Below, piece by piece: positions 8,443 through 17,066 of a DNA stretch of 64,000 nt. Position 1 is the stretch's first letter. Each line of letters opens with the position of its first letter. The position numbers and the translations under genes were made by a program. The stretch comes from Bacteroidota bacterium (lineage in GTDB: Bacteria > Bacteroidota > Bacteroidia > Cytophagales > Cyclobacteriaceae), in the NCBI GenBank assembly GCA_018267285.1, contig JAFDYU010000003.1:1-64000 (forward strand), read 5' to 3'. Below the pieces are notes generated by a model, which saw only the letters and a list, made by a program, of their open reading frames with translations, searched no databases and was not told where the DNA came from.

Positions 8443-9873
8443 TTATGCTTTAAATTCTTCTAAAAAACTTTTCAGGTTTTCGGTCGACTTCGTTGAGTCG
8501 CTCGAAATCAATGTGAGATTTTGATTTTTGTAGCTGTCTAAGCTGCCAAGCCCTACCAATGCTTTTCCTTGGATGGGCTTGTTGCGTCCAAATCCGGGAG
8601 CTTTCAGCAAATCCAATATCTTCATCCGAACCCACTGATCGTTTACTTTGCCTTTGAAAATTATTGCTCCGTCAAAATTCCTCAGGTTATCGATGTGCCT
8701 TTTGCGTACATCGAGAAGCTCGCCCTCAAACTCGGGCATCAACACTTTAAATCCCGATTTTTCCAGTGTCTGTTTAATCGGCTCTACTTCGGTGTGGTCG
8801 ACCTTGTCGTGAACGAGGTAAATTGATTTGCTGTGCTCGGATTCAGGATTGATGCGATCGTGTGCATCCATCAATTCTTCGCGCATAATGTTCTTGAAAT
8901 CTTCGAGCGGGTTCTGGAGAATCTCGGCTCCTTCCTGTGCTTCGGTGTCTCTTCGGATGGTGTCGATAAAAGCGCGTTGCTTGTCGCTCGCATTTTTCAG
9001 GTTTTGGGCTATCCATATCAGGCGCGAAAACTCTTCTTTAGCTTCGCGTTTAGCAACGGCCGCTTCGGCTGCAATTTTGTTTTGTATGTCTACAATCGAT
9101 CGATCTGCCCCATCGGGTATCTCACCGTAGGCGCTGCCGATCAAATGAACCGACAAGGTGCATTCTTGCAAATCTTTTCGCACCTCCCTCTCGATATCAT
9201 CGGCTCGTGTTGGCAGTGTGTGGTTAGGCAGCACAATAAACCCGTGTCGTTGCAGCTCCCGCTTAATAATATTTCGTTGAACCGACAGATCGTGCCCGGT
9301 CTCTGCGAGGTAAATTGTTTTTCTTTTGTAGATGTTTTTTATTTCTGCCGATTTACTCTCCCCCGCTTTTAACACAATCAACGACTCGTGAATGTCGTAC
9401 GCAAGGTCTACCAGCTTCATCCAATATTGTTTCTCGGCTTCCTGGCTAAAGAAATCGGAATATTCTTTCATTGCCCCAGTCTCTACATCTAACTGGTACA
9501 TATCGTAGCCGATAGAATCGCGCAGGCGAGGAGGTTGTTCTTGTGTAGTTAGTGGTGACTTCAACACTTTAAACACGCGGTTAACCGGTGAGGATGATGT
9601 GTTTTTGTAAAACGTTTCCACCAAATCGAGACACCTACCCGATTGCACAAAATCTTTGGTTAGAACTGCCGCAAGAATCAGTGCGTTGTCCATGGCCGGA
9701 GCAGTGGCTGTATCAAATTCAGATTTAATTACAATGGTAGGTTTGGTGCCAAGCACCTGAAAGAGCATCAACTCTAAAAATTTTTTAAACTGGGTGACCC
9801 AACCCTGCTCGCTTTTCTTAGAAGTTTCGTTGTCTTTCTCTGCGAAGATGATTAGTACGTCTATATCTGCCAT
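8443..9873 (-). CDS. Protein with three TIR-like / DUF4062-like modules
   Basis: 476 residues, no signal peptide, ATG at 9873. Three Rossmann-like units are visible. Unit 1 (about 3-110) starts with VLIIFAEKD and has a segment FVQSGRCLDLVETF (75-88) that resembles the Ser-x-[Trp]-Cys-x-x-Glu helix of TIR domains. Unit 2 (184-335) starts TIYLAETGHDLSVQRNIIK and has CTLSVHLIGSAYGEIP (238-253) and RLIWIA (284-289), the DUF4062/TIR-like layout. Unit 3 (350-476) starts IYLVHDKVDH and has NFDGAIIFKG (399-408). Such domains often signal through an adjacent STAND NTPase or act as NAD-cleaving effectors; whether any unit is catalytic here cannot be decided by eye. It sits between the NTT-HEAT carrier gene (11-base gap) and the nSTAND1 gene (4-base gap). 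Confidence 0.7.
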   Translation of the reverse strand: MADIDVLIIFAEKDNETSKKSEQGWVTQFKKFLELMLFQVLGTKPTIVIKSEFDTATAPAMDNALILAAVLTKDFVQSGRCLDLVETFYKNTSSSPVNRVFKVLKSPLTTQEQPPRLRDSIGYDMYQLDVETGAMKEYSDFFSQEAEKQYWMKLVDLAYDIHESLIVLKAGESKSAEIKNIYKRKTIYLAETGHDLSVQRNIIKRELQRHGFIVLPNHTLPTRADDIEREVRKDLQECTLSVHLIGSAYGEIPDGADRSIVDIQNKIAAEAAVAKREAKEEFSRLIWIAQNLKNASDKQRAFIDTIRRDTEAQEGAEILQNPLEDFKNIMREELMDAHDRINPESEHSKSIYLVHDKVDHTEVEPIKQTLEKSGFKVLMPEFEGELLDVRKRHIDNLRNFDGAIIFKGKVNDQWVRMKILDLLKAPGFGRNKPIQGKALVGLGSLDSYKNQNLTLISSDSTKSTENLKSFLEEFKA

Positions 9874-9884
9874 AGTAAATTAAA

Positions 9885-12800
9885 TTATACTAGTTGTTCT
9901 TTGTTAGATTTCTTTTGAGAGATGTTGTAAATCAGGCCTTGTGCCAAATCGTGATGGCTGGCCAATACGAAATAAAAATCGACCAGCTCAATTTTGAACA
10001 GCACCGATCGTTCGGTTGCTTCTACATGGGTAATTTTTGGAACTTGTCCTTCCTGAAATAAGTCGCCAAAGACATCGTCTTTTTTTAGTGTTAGAATATC
10101 TTCAGTTTCGTTTTTTAACCGCACTTCACCCGAAGCAACAATAAGTATTGGTGCTTCAGCCGTATTAATGGTTAGCTTCTCACGTGTGTTTAAGGTTATC
10201 GGAGCAATTTTGTCGGAGAGATCGCTCAACACTTTACCTGAAATTCGCTTGAAGGCAGGCAGACGTTTGATGAGCATTACCATTTCTATAAATAAGAAAA
10301 AACCATCGTCTAAGCCATCAAGCAATTGGTTGTTTTCGATGGCCGAGTCAAGAAATCTTTTATCGCGGAATGGTAGCCTTTCGGAGACGGTGTGGTAAGC
10401 TTGTTTGTCTTTATTGTAGATCACCCAGGCCGTGGTTTCCTGAAGTAATTTATCCTGATTAAACATCTGGCTGATCAATCCACGGCTCACCCGGAAGTCA
10501 TCGATATAGGCTGTTGAATGAACCGCACAAGCTTTGGTCCATCGGTTGTTAAAATTAAAATCCCGGTTTAAAATGTAATTAATAGTTTGAATGGGGTTGT
10601 AGCTCTCGCGGGGGAAATAAATTTGAAGGGTTTCGAGTTTATCGGCCGTAGAAGAATCATCGAGCAAGGGGATCAACTTCGGTTTTAAATCCTGATCTAC
10701 AAATAGATCAAGAAGTTCAAGTGCATATTGAATACTATCAGGTGTTGCGGCTTCAATGTTCTCTTTTACCAACTGAACGGACTCGGGGTCGTACAGCAAT
10801 GAGAGCAGCAGCGTTAGGTGATCGTAATTGTCGCGTACCTCTTCGCGAAGAGCTTCTTGCAAGAATGAATATCTTTCTTCATCGGGGATTTCATCAAGTG
10901 CAGCTACATTCCACAACGTTTTGCCCATCTCCACATCGAGCAGGTCTTTAACAGCGAGTGCCTCGCGGCCTTCTGCCCGGTAATTGATGAAGCGCAACGC
11001 GTAGAGAATCTGTTTAACAACACGCTTGTCGGGATAATCTATTTTTTTCCAAAGCAATTGCAGCCCTTCATTACCTCCTATATGCCCTATGATTTGAATG
11101 AGCTTCATCATCACCAAATCGTTTTGACCGGATTTGTGAAAAGCCGTTTCCAGATATTGCAGTACAGGCTCACCTCCCTCTTTTAAAGCTGATGCCGCCT
11201 GGTGAGAATAGACCGGTGATGAGAGCATGTCGATAAGTACATTCCAGGTTTCCGGCCGTTTTACTTTTCGGGCGGTGAGTATAGCTTCGCTTCGCACTCG
11301 TGGATCCGGGTCACGCATCAATTCCAACAAAATAAAAATAGTCTTGTTGTTGGTGAGCTTACGCATGAATTTGGCCGCCAGCACCCGGTCGGTTTGTTTT
11401 ACCGACTTGCTTAATTTCATCAGCTTGTCGGGTGAAATCGAGAGAAGATCGCTGTCTTCGGCAGACCCTGCGGCTTGATTAGCCAGTCCTTTGATCTCCG
11501 TTTTTTCTTCGGGTGCTAATCCAAGCTCTTGAATTTTATCGAGGGCAAACTGCTTAACTTTTCGGATTTTGCTTTCGGAGAGCTGAACTATGGAAGACTC
11601 AAACAAAGCCGGTTCCAGTTTTTCCATCAGCTTCAGGCCATAGATAACTTTGGTTTCGGCATCGCTTTTCACTTCTTTGTCGAGCACAGTATCAAGTGTG
11701 TATTCTTTAACCACATCCTTAACCACAGCGCTTTTGTTTTTATGCAAAGACTCTTGAAGCGTATCGCGGTACCCCTGGTACATTCTGTTCGAGACGAAAT
11801 ACCAAAGCACTAATATTCCGGCTGTAAAAGCAGAAACTGAAAGCAGGTTAAAGATTGGAAACTGATTGATCAACACAATCAACGCTCCGGCTACCGTGCT
11901 AGCTAAGGCAAAAACAAACCCTTCGATTTTTGTTTGCACATCAATTTTAATCGATTTATCGATGGGTACATAATAAAATTTGAAAGTAGGGGTATCAATG
12001 GCATCGCGTAAAGAGTTGGTGAACAGTTTGCTCATGGCAATAGCGATGAAAAAGAACACCACCGATGTCTTACCGGAAACTACCGGATCAAAACCGAAAA
12101 ATGAACCAAGTAAAAAAGCCGCTACTGTGAAAATTAGGATTACTATGGGCGTTATGATCATTGCAACACGCAATCCGTAGTCGCGGGTAATAAGGTCTGT
12201 AAACCAAGTAGTTACAATAAAGCTGAATAACACGATGGTCATCTCAAAATAGCTCAAGAAAATAGGCAAGCTCGAGGCATCAAACTGCACCACCGATACG
12301 TTGTAGAAGGAGTAATCAACAAACCGTAGGGCCGTAAGAGATATAATAATAAAGACCGACATCAGCAAGATGTATTTGTTGGACAAGAACTGGCCGACCG
12401 ATAGTTTTTGGATTTCCGATTCTTTTACCGCCAACTTTCCGCTTCCCAAATATTTTACGTTAAGTACCAGAAAGAAAAAGGTGTACGCTATGATGCTCAC
12501 TAAACCAATGGTGTAAAGCGCGCGCAGTTGAACACCGGCTGCTAAAATAATTGGGATAGAAAAAAATGAGATGATTGAAGCTATGTCTGTACCCACGTCC
12601 ACGCTGCCAATGAGGCGTTTGGCCTCGCGTACGTTAAACATTCTACCGAATGCTCCCCAAAACACCAGTTGGATTACAAACGTAAAGGGCAAAATAACCA
12701 TGAACCCAAACTGGTAAAGAGTTTTTATATCTTTAACAAATACTTCCCCAAACTCAAGGAAAGCCGTAAGCACAATCATCAGCCCTAAGTTGAAAATAGC

Positions 12801-13058
12801 CAGACTTCTAAAAGATATTCTACCTTGTAAGAAATTATACAGCAGTGTAATCACAATTCCAAAAACCCCGGAGAACAATAGCACCACAGGCAGGTCGTAT
12901 TTTTCACTGAAGTCGGGAAGACCCAGTAAAAGAGATTGCGAGGCAACGGCAACCGTAGCAAGAAAGAGCCCCATAAAAAAACTCATGATTAAAAGTAAAC
13001 CTACCGGCCCCCGTTCACTTGGGTCCACATCAAGCATTTTCCAGAATCGAGCGAGCAT
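9885..13058 (-). CDS. NTT/TLC-type nucleotide carrier fused to HEAT repeats and a cNMP-binding-like domain
   Basis: 1057 residues from ATG at 13058. Residues 1 to about 430 hold twelve predicted membrane helices in the layout of the ATP/ADP translocase (TLC/NTT) family, with the cytoplasmic lead MLARFWKMLDVDPSERGPV and the conserved-looking loop WGAFGRMFNVREAKRLIG. About 450-880 is alpha-helical with HEAT-like units (LMRDPDPRVRSEAILTAR; LIQIIGHIGGNEGLQLLW). About 930-1045 looks like a cyclic-nucleotide-binding beta-roll (ILIVASGEVRL, DDVFGDLFQEG), but the phosphate-binding cassette is altered: where the family has an Arg near Pro, this has PKITHVEA. Canonical NTTs are about 500 residues and known from plastids and intracellular bacteria; HEAT-bearing relatives occur in free-living bacteria. 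It is the first gene of the operon. The transported substrate is unknown; an MFS-like annotation is the alternative. Confidence 0.75.
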   Translation of the reverse strand: MLARFWKMLDVDPSERGPVGLLLIMSFFMGLFLATVAVASQSLLLGLPDFSEKYDLPVVLLFSGVFGIVITLLYNFLQGRISFRSLAIFNLGLMIVLTAFLEFGEVFVKDIKTLYQFGFMVILPFTFVIQLVFWGAFGRMFNVREAKRLIGSVDVGTDIASIISFFSIPIILAAGVQLRALYTIGLVSIIAYTFFFLVLNVKYLGSGKLAVKESEIQKLSVGQFLSNKYILLMSVFIIISLTALRFVDYSFYNVSVVQFDASSLPIFLSYFEMTIVLFSFIVTTWFTDLITRDYGLRVAMIITPIVILIFTVAAFLLGSFFGFDPVVSGKTSVVFFFIAIAMSKLFTNSLRDAIDTPTFKFYYVPIDKSIKIDVQTKIEGFVFALASTVAGALIVLINQFPIFNLLSVSAFTAGILVLWYFVSNRMYQGYRDTLQESLHKNKSAVVKDVVKEYTLDTVLDKEVKSDAETKVIYGLKLMEKLEPALFESSIVQLSESKIRKVKQFALDKIQELGLAPEEKTEIKGLANQAAGSAEDSDLLSISPDKLMKLSKSVKQTDRVLAAKFMRKLTNNKTIFILLELMRDPDPRVRSEAILTARKVKRPETWNVLIDMLSSPVYSHQAASALKEGGEPVLQYLETAFHKSGQNDLVMMKLIQIIGHIGGNEGLQLLWKKIDYPDKRVVKQILYALRFINYRAEGREALAVKDLLDVEMGKTLWNVAALDEIPDEERYSFLQEALREEVRDNYDHLTLLLSLLYDPESVQLVKENIEAATPDSIQYALELLDLFVDQDLKPKLIPLLDDSSTADKLETLQIYFPRESYNPIQTINYILNRDFNFNNRWTKACAVHSTAYIDDFRVSRGLISQMFNQDKLLQETTAWVIYNKDKQAYHTVSERLPFRDKRFLDSAIENNQLLDGLDDGFFLFIEMVMLIKRLPAFKRISGKVLSDLSDKIAPITLNTREKLTINTAEAPILIVASGEVRLKNETEDILTLKKDDVFGDLFQEGQVPKITHVEATERSVLFKIELVDFYFVLASHHDLAQGLIYNISQKKSNKEQLV

Positions 13059-13149
13059 GGTTTTAGGTTTAAACTATAAAAATTGCACTTTTTGTCGAAA
13101 AAAACAATAAAAAAGCACTTCACATAAACATGTGGTTTTATTTAATTGT

Positions 13150-13173
13150 CAATAACTTGCGGCAAGGTTATTG
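13150..13173. promoter_or_regulatory. 24-base imperfect palindrome in the divergent intergenic region (possible operator)
   Basis: CAATAACTTGC on the left mirrors GCAAGGTTATTG on the right around a central G, with one extra G in the right half. It lies in the 217-base gap between the divergent NTT operon (starts 13058) and the PorE-like gene (starts 13276). A second short dyad, CACAT-4-ATGTG, is at 13121-13134. The one-base loop argues against an RNA hairpin and for a protein site, but no regulator is known; this is inference from symmetry alone. No full TTTG-N19-TAnnTTTG promoter was found in the gap. Confidence 0.3.
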
Positions 13174-13275
13174 CAACCGTGCTAGCCATTCATCGAAAAT
13201 CTTTTTTGTAAATTGAAGTGCTGGTGAAAGCGGAATGAATACAAACCGATATTAACTTTCAAAAAAAAACGAGTC

Positions 13276-15567
13276 ATGAAAAAAGCTTTTTTAGTTCTCC
13301 TCATTTCATTTTTTGTAACCGATGCCTTTTCGCAAGACACAAAAAAATTGGCTGAGGCACAGAAACTGTTTTCCATAAAAAGTTATGACAACGCACTTCC
13401 CCTTTATATAGAGGCCATTCAATCGGGCGTTAAAGACCCGATGGTATTTTATCAAACGGGGGTTTGTTACCAGAAACAACAAAATGTAGACGACCAGGTG
13501 AAGGGGATTACTTATTTCGAAACCGCCCTTAAAGAAGGAAAAGGATTACCTAAGACATTGGCCTATGACCTCGGCCAACTTTACTTAAAGAACGAACAAC
13601 TCGATAAGGCGCTTGAAATATTGACACAATACAAAAACTCGGTAAAGGGCGACCCCAAAGCAACAGCTGCCGCAAATAAAGCTATTGAAGTTTGCCACAA
13701 TGCAATTGCAATGATGGCGGTGCCTATGAATTTCTCCGTTCATAACTTTCCGGGAACCATCAATTCAAAATACACCGAATACAATCCTACGGTATCTGCC
13801 GATGAAAGTGTTATTGCTTTTACTGCCTTACGACCAAATTCTGGCCGCACTCGCTCGGGAGACAAATTCATTGAAGAAGTTTATGTTTCCTACAATAAAT
13901 CGGGGAGTTGGTCTGAGCCAACCGTTGTTCCCATTTCCTCTAATTTTAATGTAGGCACAGCGGGTATTTCGCCAGACGGGCAAAAAATGATGATCTTCAT
14001 TGGCGGTGCAACAGACCCCGGCAGCCTGTATCAAATCTCTAAAGACGGAGAAAGCTGGTCGAAGCCCAGTCTACTTGCCGGAAACATTAATTCAAGCTCA
14101 CTTGAAACAACCTGCAGCATCACCCCCGATGGCAAGACTATTTATTTTGCAAGCGACCGGTTGGGGGGCAAAGGCGGCCTCGACTTATGGAAAACGGAAC
14201 TTAAAGACGGTAAATGGAACCACCCCGTAAATCTTGGTCCGGAAATAAACACATCGGCAAATGAAGATGCTCCGTTTATTCATCCCGATCAAAAGACGTT
14301 GTTCTTTACATCGGATGGGCACAACACTATGGGTGGCAACGATATTTTTAAAACAACCCTTGTGAATAGCAAATGGAGTAAGCCCGAGAACATGGGCTAT
14401 CCCATAAACACAACATCGAACGACAATTACTTTAATCTACTGGCAGACGGTAAGCGCGCTTATTTTTCATCGGACAGAAAAGGCGGACAAGGTGCGCAAG
14501 ATATTTATTACATCGACATGCCTGAAAATGCATCTACGGTTCCGCTCACCATGGTGAAAGGGAAAATCTTAAATGCCGAAACGGGTAAGCCGATTCCAAC
14601 CAAAATGTATGTGATCGACAAAGACGCGAAGAAAGAAGTAGAATTTGTTTACGATCCTGACCCAAAGACGGGCGATTACCTGATCATCCTCCCTCCTGCC
14701 AGAAATTACGACATCGTGATTGAATCGGAAGGGTTCTTGCCGTACACATTAAATGTAAACATCCCTAATCAAGATTACTTTTACGAACTCTTCCAGCAAA
14801 TCACATTGAAGACAATCAAACAGTTCGATGTGGTGGTGGGTCAGGAAGTTTCGGTAAAAAATGCTTTTTACGATACCCAACAAGATGTGAAAGCCGATTT
14901 ACGAAAAACACACGAAGCTCAGTTGGTAAAAAGCGGTAACGTGGATGTGTACGATATGATGATTGACCTGATGGCTTCCAATGATAAAGAAGGCATCAAT
15001 TATCTTGTCAGCCTCATCGAACAAACCAACCCGGTGGGGTCGGTAAATTTTGACAAAGAAAATTCTAAGATGGAGGTGGCCGCACGAACTTATTATTTTG
15101 ATGAAAGCGACCCCAGTAAATTTGAGCAAAAACAAGTTGAAGGTAAAACGGTTTTCTCACTGCCCACCATGGTGGTTACCGAAGAAGCCAAACGATTAAA
15201 AGAAACAGCAGCCAAGGCGGCCAACTACGATAAGTCGCTGCTCACGAAGTCTGTAAAGGTATTTTTCGATCAGGGTAAAAGCGATTTGAAAGAACAGTAC
15301 AATGCTCCGCTCAACGAGATACTTCAAATACTTGGGGCGAACGTGGGGCTTGGCATAGAAATTTCCGGGTATGCATCGGCAGAAGGAACAGAAGAAGCCA
15401 ATCGTGAGCTTTCCAACAAACGTGCAATCACCGTACTGGATTATTTCAATCATCAAGGGGTTGTGCGCAGGCGCATTGTGGCACGGGGTTATGGCGCTAC
15501 CAAAGATGAAACCGCTTCGAAAGAAGAAGGCCGCAGGGTTGAGGTGAGAGTTGTGGAAGTGAAATAA
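13276..15567 (+). CDS. PorE-like outer-membrane protein: TPR, PD40 propeller, carboxypeptidase-regulatory-like and OmpA domains
   Basis: 763 residues from ATG at 13276. Signal peptide 1-19 (MKKAFLVLLISFFVTDAFS). Residues 20-140 carry TPR-like helices (AQKLFSIKSYDNALPLYIEA), about 160-420 PD40 blades (TPDGKTIYFASDRLGGKGGL; HPDQKTLFFTSDGHNTMGGN), about 430-510 a CarboxypepD_reg-like beta-sandwich (VKGKILNAETGKPIPTKMYV), and about 655-763 an OmpA peptidoglycan-binding domain (FFDQGKSDLK, GYASAEGTEEANRELSNKRA, GRRVEVRVVE). This order matches PorE, a type IX secretion part that ties the system to peptidoglycan, but paralogues with the same layout are common in Bacteroidota, so the PorE role is unproven. 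Transcribed alone, divergent from the NTT operon. Confidence 0.8.
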   Translation: MKKAFLVLLISFFVTDAFSQDTKKLAEAQKLFSIKSYDNALPLYIEAIQSGVKDPMVFYQTGVCYQKQQNVDDQVKGITYFETALKEGKGLPKTLAYDLGQLYLKNEQLDKALEILTQYKNSVKGDPKATAAANKAIEVCHNAIAMMAVPMNFSVHNFPGTINSKYTEYNPTVSADESVIAFTALRPNSGRTRSGDKFIEEVYVSYNKSGSWSEPTVVPISSNFNVGTAGISPDGQKMMIFIGGATDPGSLYQISKDGESWSKPSLLAGNINSSSLETTCSITPDGKTIYFASDRLGGKGGLDLWKTELKDGKWNHPVNLGPEINTSANEDAPFIHPDQKTLFFTSDGHNTMGGNDIFKTTLVNSKWSKPENMGYPINTTSNDNYFNLLADGKRAYFSSDRKGGQGAQDIYYIDMPENASTVPLTMVKGKILNAETGKPIPTKMYVIDKDAKKEVEFVYDPDPKTGDYLIILPPARNYDIVIESEGFLPYTLNVNIPNQDYFYELFQQITLKTIKQFDVVVGQEVSVKNAFYDTQQDVKADLRKTHEAQLVKSGNVDVYDMMIDLMASNDKEGINYLVSLIEQTNPVGSVNFDKENSKMEVAARTYYFDESDPSKFEQKQVEGKTVFSLPTMVVTEEAKRLKETAAKAANYDKSLLTKSVKVFFDQGKSDLKEQYNAPLNEILQILGANVGLGIEISGYASAEGTEEANRELSNKRAITVLDYFNHQGVVRRRIVARGYGATKDETASKEEGRRVEVRVVEVK

Positions 15568-15675
15568 GCCCTTTGAAGCTCAAGTTAACACAAAGGTTGT
15601 AGCTCTGTCGAAGCTCTGATTTAGATGCGCTAAAACATATTCGCGCTGCATGTTTTGAAAGGTTCGTAACATCAG

Positions 15676-16053
15676 TTAGATAATCCTAACCAAAAATAGT
15701 CCAAGTAAGGTGGCTGCAATACACGCAACAACATTCAATAAAATGTTGCTCACCCCCAGATACAAATAACCCTGACGCAAAAGCGTAAGGGTTTCGTACG
15801 AGAACGTTGAAAAAGTGGTGAAGCCACCACAGAACCCTGTGGCAAGCAGCAAGCGCAATTCGGGAGTAAGCCAACTGTATCGGTCGGAGAATCCAAAAAT
15901 CAAACCTATGATCATACTGCCCAAAATATTGACCGCCAATGTGCCGTAAGGAAAGGCTGATTCGATAAGCCGGGTTACATACACAGAGGTTAAATATCGA
16001 GCGATACTTCCTATGCCGCCTCCAAGTCCGATCAAAAGCAAAGTCTTTATCAC
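15676..16053 (-). CDS. crcB: Fluoride ion channel CrcB/FluC
   Basis: 125 residues with a GTG start at 16053. All family signatures are visible: GLGGGIGSIARY near the N-terminus, YGTLAVNILGSMIIGLIFG in the second helix, and GFCGGFTTFSTFSYE in the third, followed by the fourth helix up to LFLVRII. Length and four-helix plan fit the family. It works as a dual-topology dimer that lets fluoride leave the cytoplasm across the inner membrane. The gene starts 18 bases after the lipoprotein gene upstream, leaving no space for a fluoride riboswitch, so it is probably cotranscribed with that gene and not fluoride-controlled at this site. Confidence 0.92.
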   Translation of the reverse strand: MIKTLLLIGLGGGIGSIARYLTSVYVTRLIESAFPYGTLAVNILGSMIIGLIFGFSDRYSWLTPELRLLLATGFCGGFTTFSTFSYETLTLLRQGYLYLGVSNILLNVVACIAATLLGLFLVRII

Positions 16054-16071
16054 TGTTTTGTAGATCTGATT

Positions 16072-16965
16072 TTAAAAGCCGTCATCGTCTTCTTTTTTAG
16101 GATCCGATTTTTTAGGCGTTACCGCTTGTGGCTTCTCTTTTTTAGTTTTTTTAACTTTTACCTTTTTGTTTTTGTTTGACGAGGGCTCTTGCTTAACCGG
16201 CAGAACGGTTTCGGTAGTATCGCGGGATAAAAATTCTTCATCGCTGTCGATTTTGGTTGAGTCGGATTTAGGCTGAACTAATTGATCCGATTTATTCTTC
16301 TTTTTAAAAATACTTATCAGTTTACTAAAAAATCCTTTCTTACCTGCTTTACCCGTTGCTCGCGCCTTATCAGCCTTAGCACCTTCCATGGCTATGCGCA
16401 CATCGGGCAACACGAGGATGTCGCGGAAATACCACATGTAGATATCCTGATCGAGATTAAACTTCTCTTTTTCTTTCGAGATAACATACACGCTGTCGCT
16501 GTCTTTGGATTCTTTTGCTGATGCCGAAACGTTAAGGGTATCGGTAATGCTTCGGGCTGCGCTGTCGAGTTCTTTTTTAATATCGAGTGTGTCGTCTTCC
16601 TTTTTAGGATAAACAGGTTTCATCGGTATTGTCTGCAAAGCTCTTATTGCTTGTTTGTAGGTTTTGCGAGGAATCAATAAGTACTTATCTTTTTTCACAC
16701 GCCTTTCAATGGGCAAAGCCGGGCCGGCTACAACATGGCTCTTATCCCAACTGGAGTCTCGAGGCGGTAAATTAAGCGTCTTGCTGTTGCTCGCCAAAAT
16801 CTCTCTGGGCTGATTTTTGTTTTCGTTATACAAAAAGAAAGATTCCTTTTGTTTAGTCTTATCGAATAGAAATGCACTTTGATAAGCCGGGCAAATCAAT
16901 CGCTGGGTGGTACAGCTTGCGAGCACAGACGCGCCTATTATGAAAATGAATAAAGCCTTTCGCAT
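16072..16965 (-). CDS. Lipoprotein of unknown function with basic C-terminal tail
   Basis: 297 residues from ATG at 16965. Lipoprotein signal MRKALFIFIIGASVLASC with Cys 18. The mature part has a conserved-looking opening (RLICPAYQSAFLFDK) and a central motif QDIYMWYFRDILVLPDVRIA, then a tail from about 205 on that is very rich in Lys, Asp and Ser (KKGFFSKLISIFKKKNKSD; KNKKVKVKKTKKEKPQAV). No known domain recognised. Lipidation suggests an envelope location; the basic tail could bind peptidoglycan, LPS or nucleic acid, but this is speculation. It is followed after 18 bases by crcB. Confidence 0.65.
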   Translation of the reverse strand: MRKALFIFIIGASVLASCTTQRLICPAYQSAFLFDKTKQKESFFLYNENKNQPREILASNSKTLNLPPRDSSWDKSHVVAGPALPIERRVKKDKYLLIPRKTYKQAIRALQTIPMKPVYPKKEDDTLDIKKELDSAARSITDTLNVSASAKESKDSDSVYVISKEKEKFNLDQDIYMWYFRDILVLPDVRIAMEGAKADKARATGKAGKKGFFSKLISIFKKKNKSDQLVQPKSDSTKIDSDEEFLSRDTTETVLPVKQEPSSNKNKKVKVKKTKKEKPQAVTPKKSDPKKEDDDGF

Positions 16966-17066
16966 CCTTTATGGACGAATCGGTAAATCTAAAAAATTAA
17001 GTTCAGCTATCCGAAAATAGCCATAAATATAACAAAATAAAGCATTGATAATCAATATATATACGA

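Noticed and set aside
8833-9372. Plus-strand 179-residue frame opposite the TIR-like gene
   Set aside because: Antisense shadow; the minus-strand gene has coherent domains and fits the operon spacing.
2902-13058. Calling the operon a phage-defence system
   Set aside because: nSTAND1 and TIR-like parts alone do not prove defence; barrel, lipoprotein and predicted periplasmic WD40 fit envelope signalling as well, and no mobile or other defence genes are nearby.
15568-16071. Possible fluoride riboswitch near crcB
   Set aside because: Only 18 bases separate crcB from the upstream gene, and no riboswitch-like fold was seen after it.
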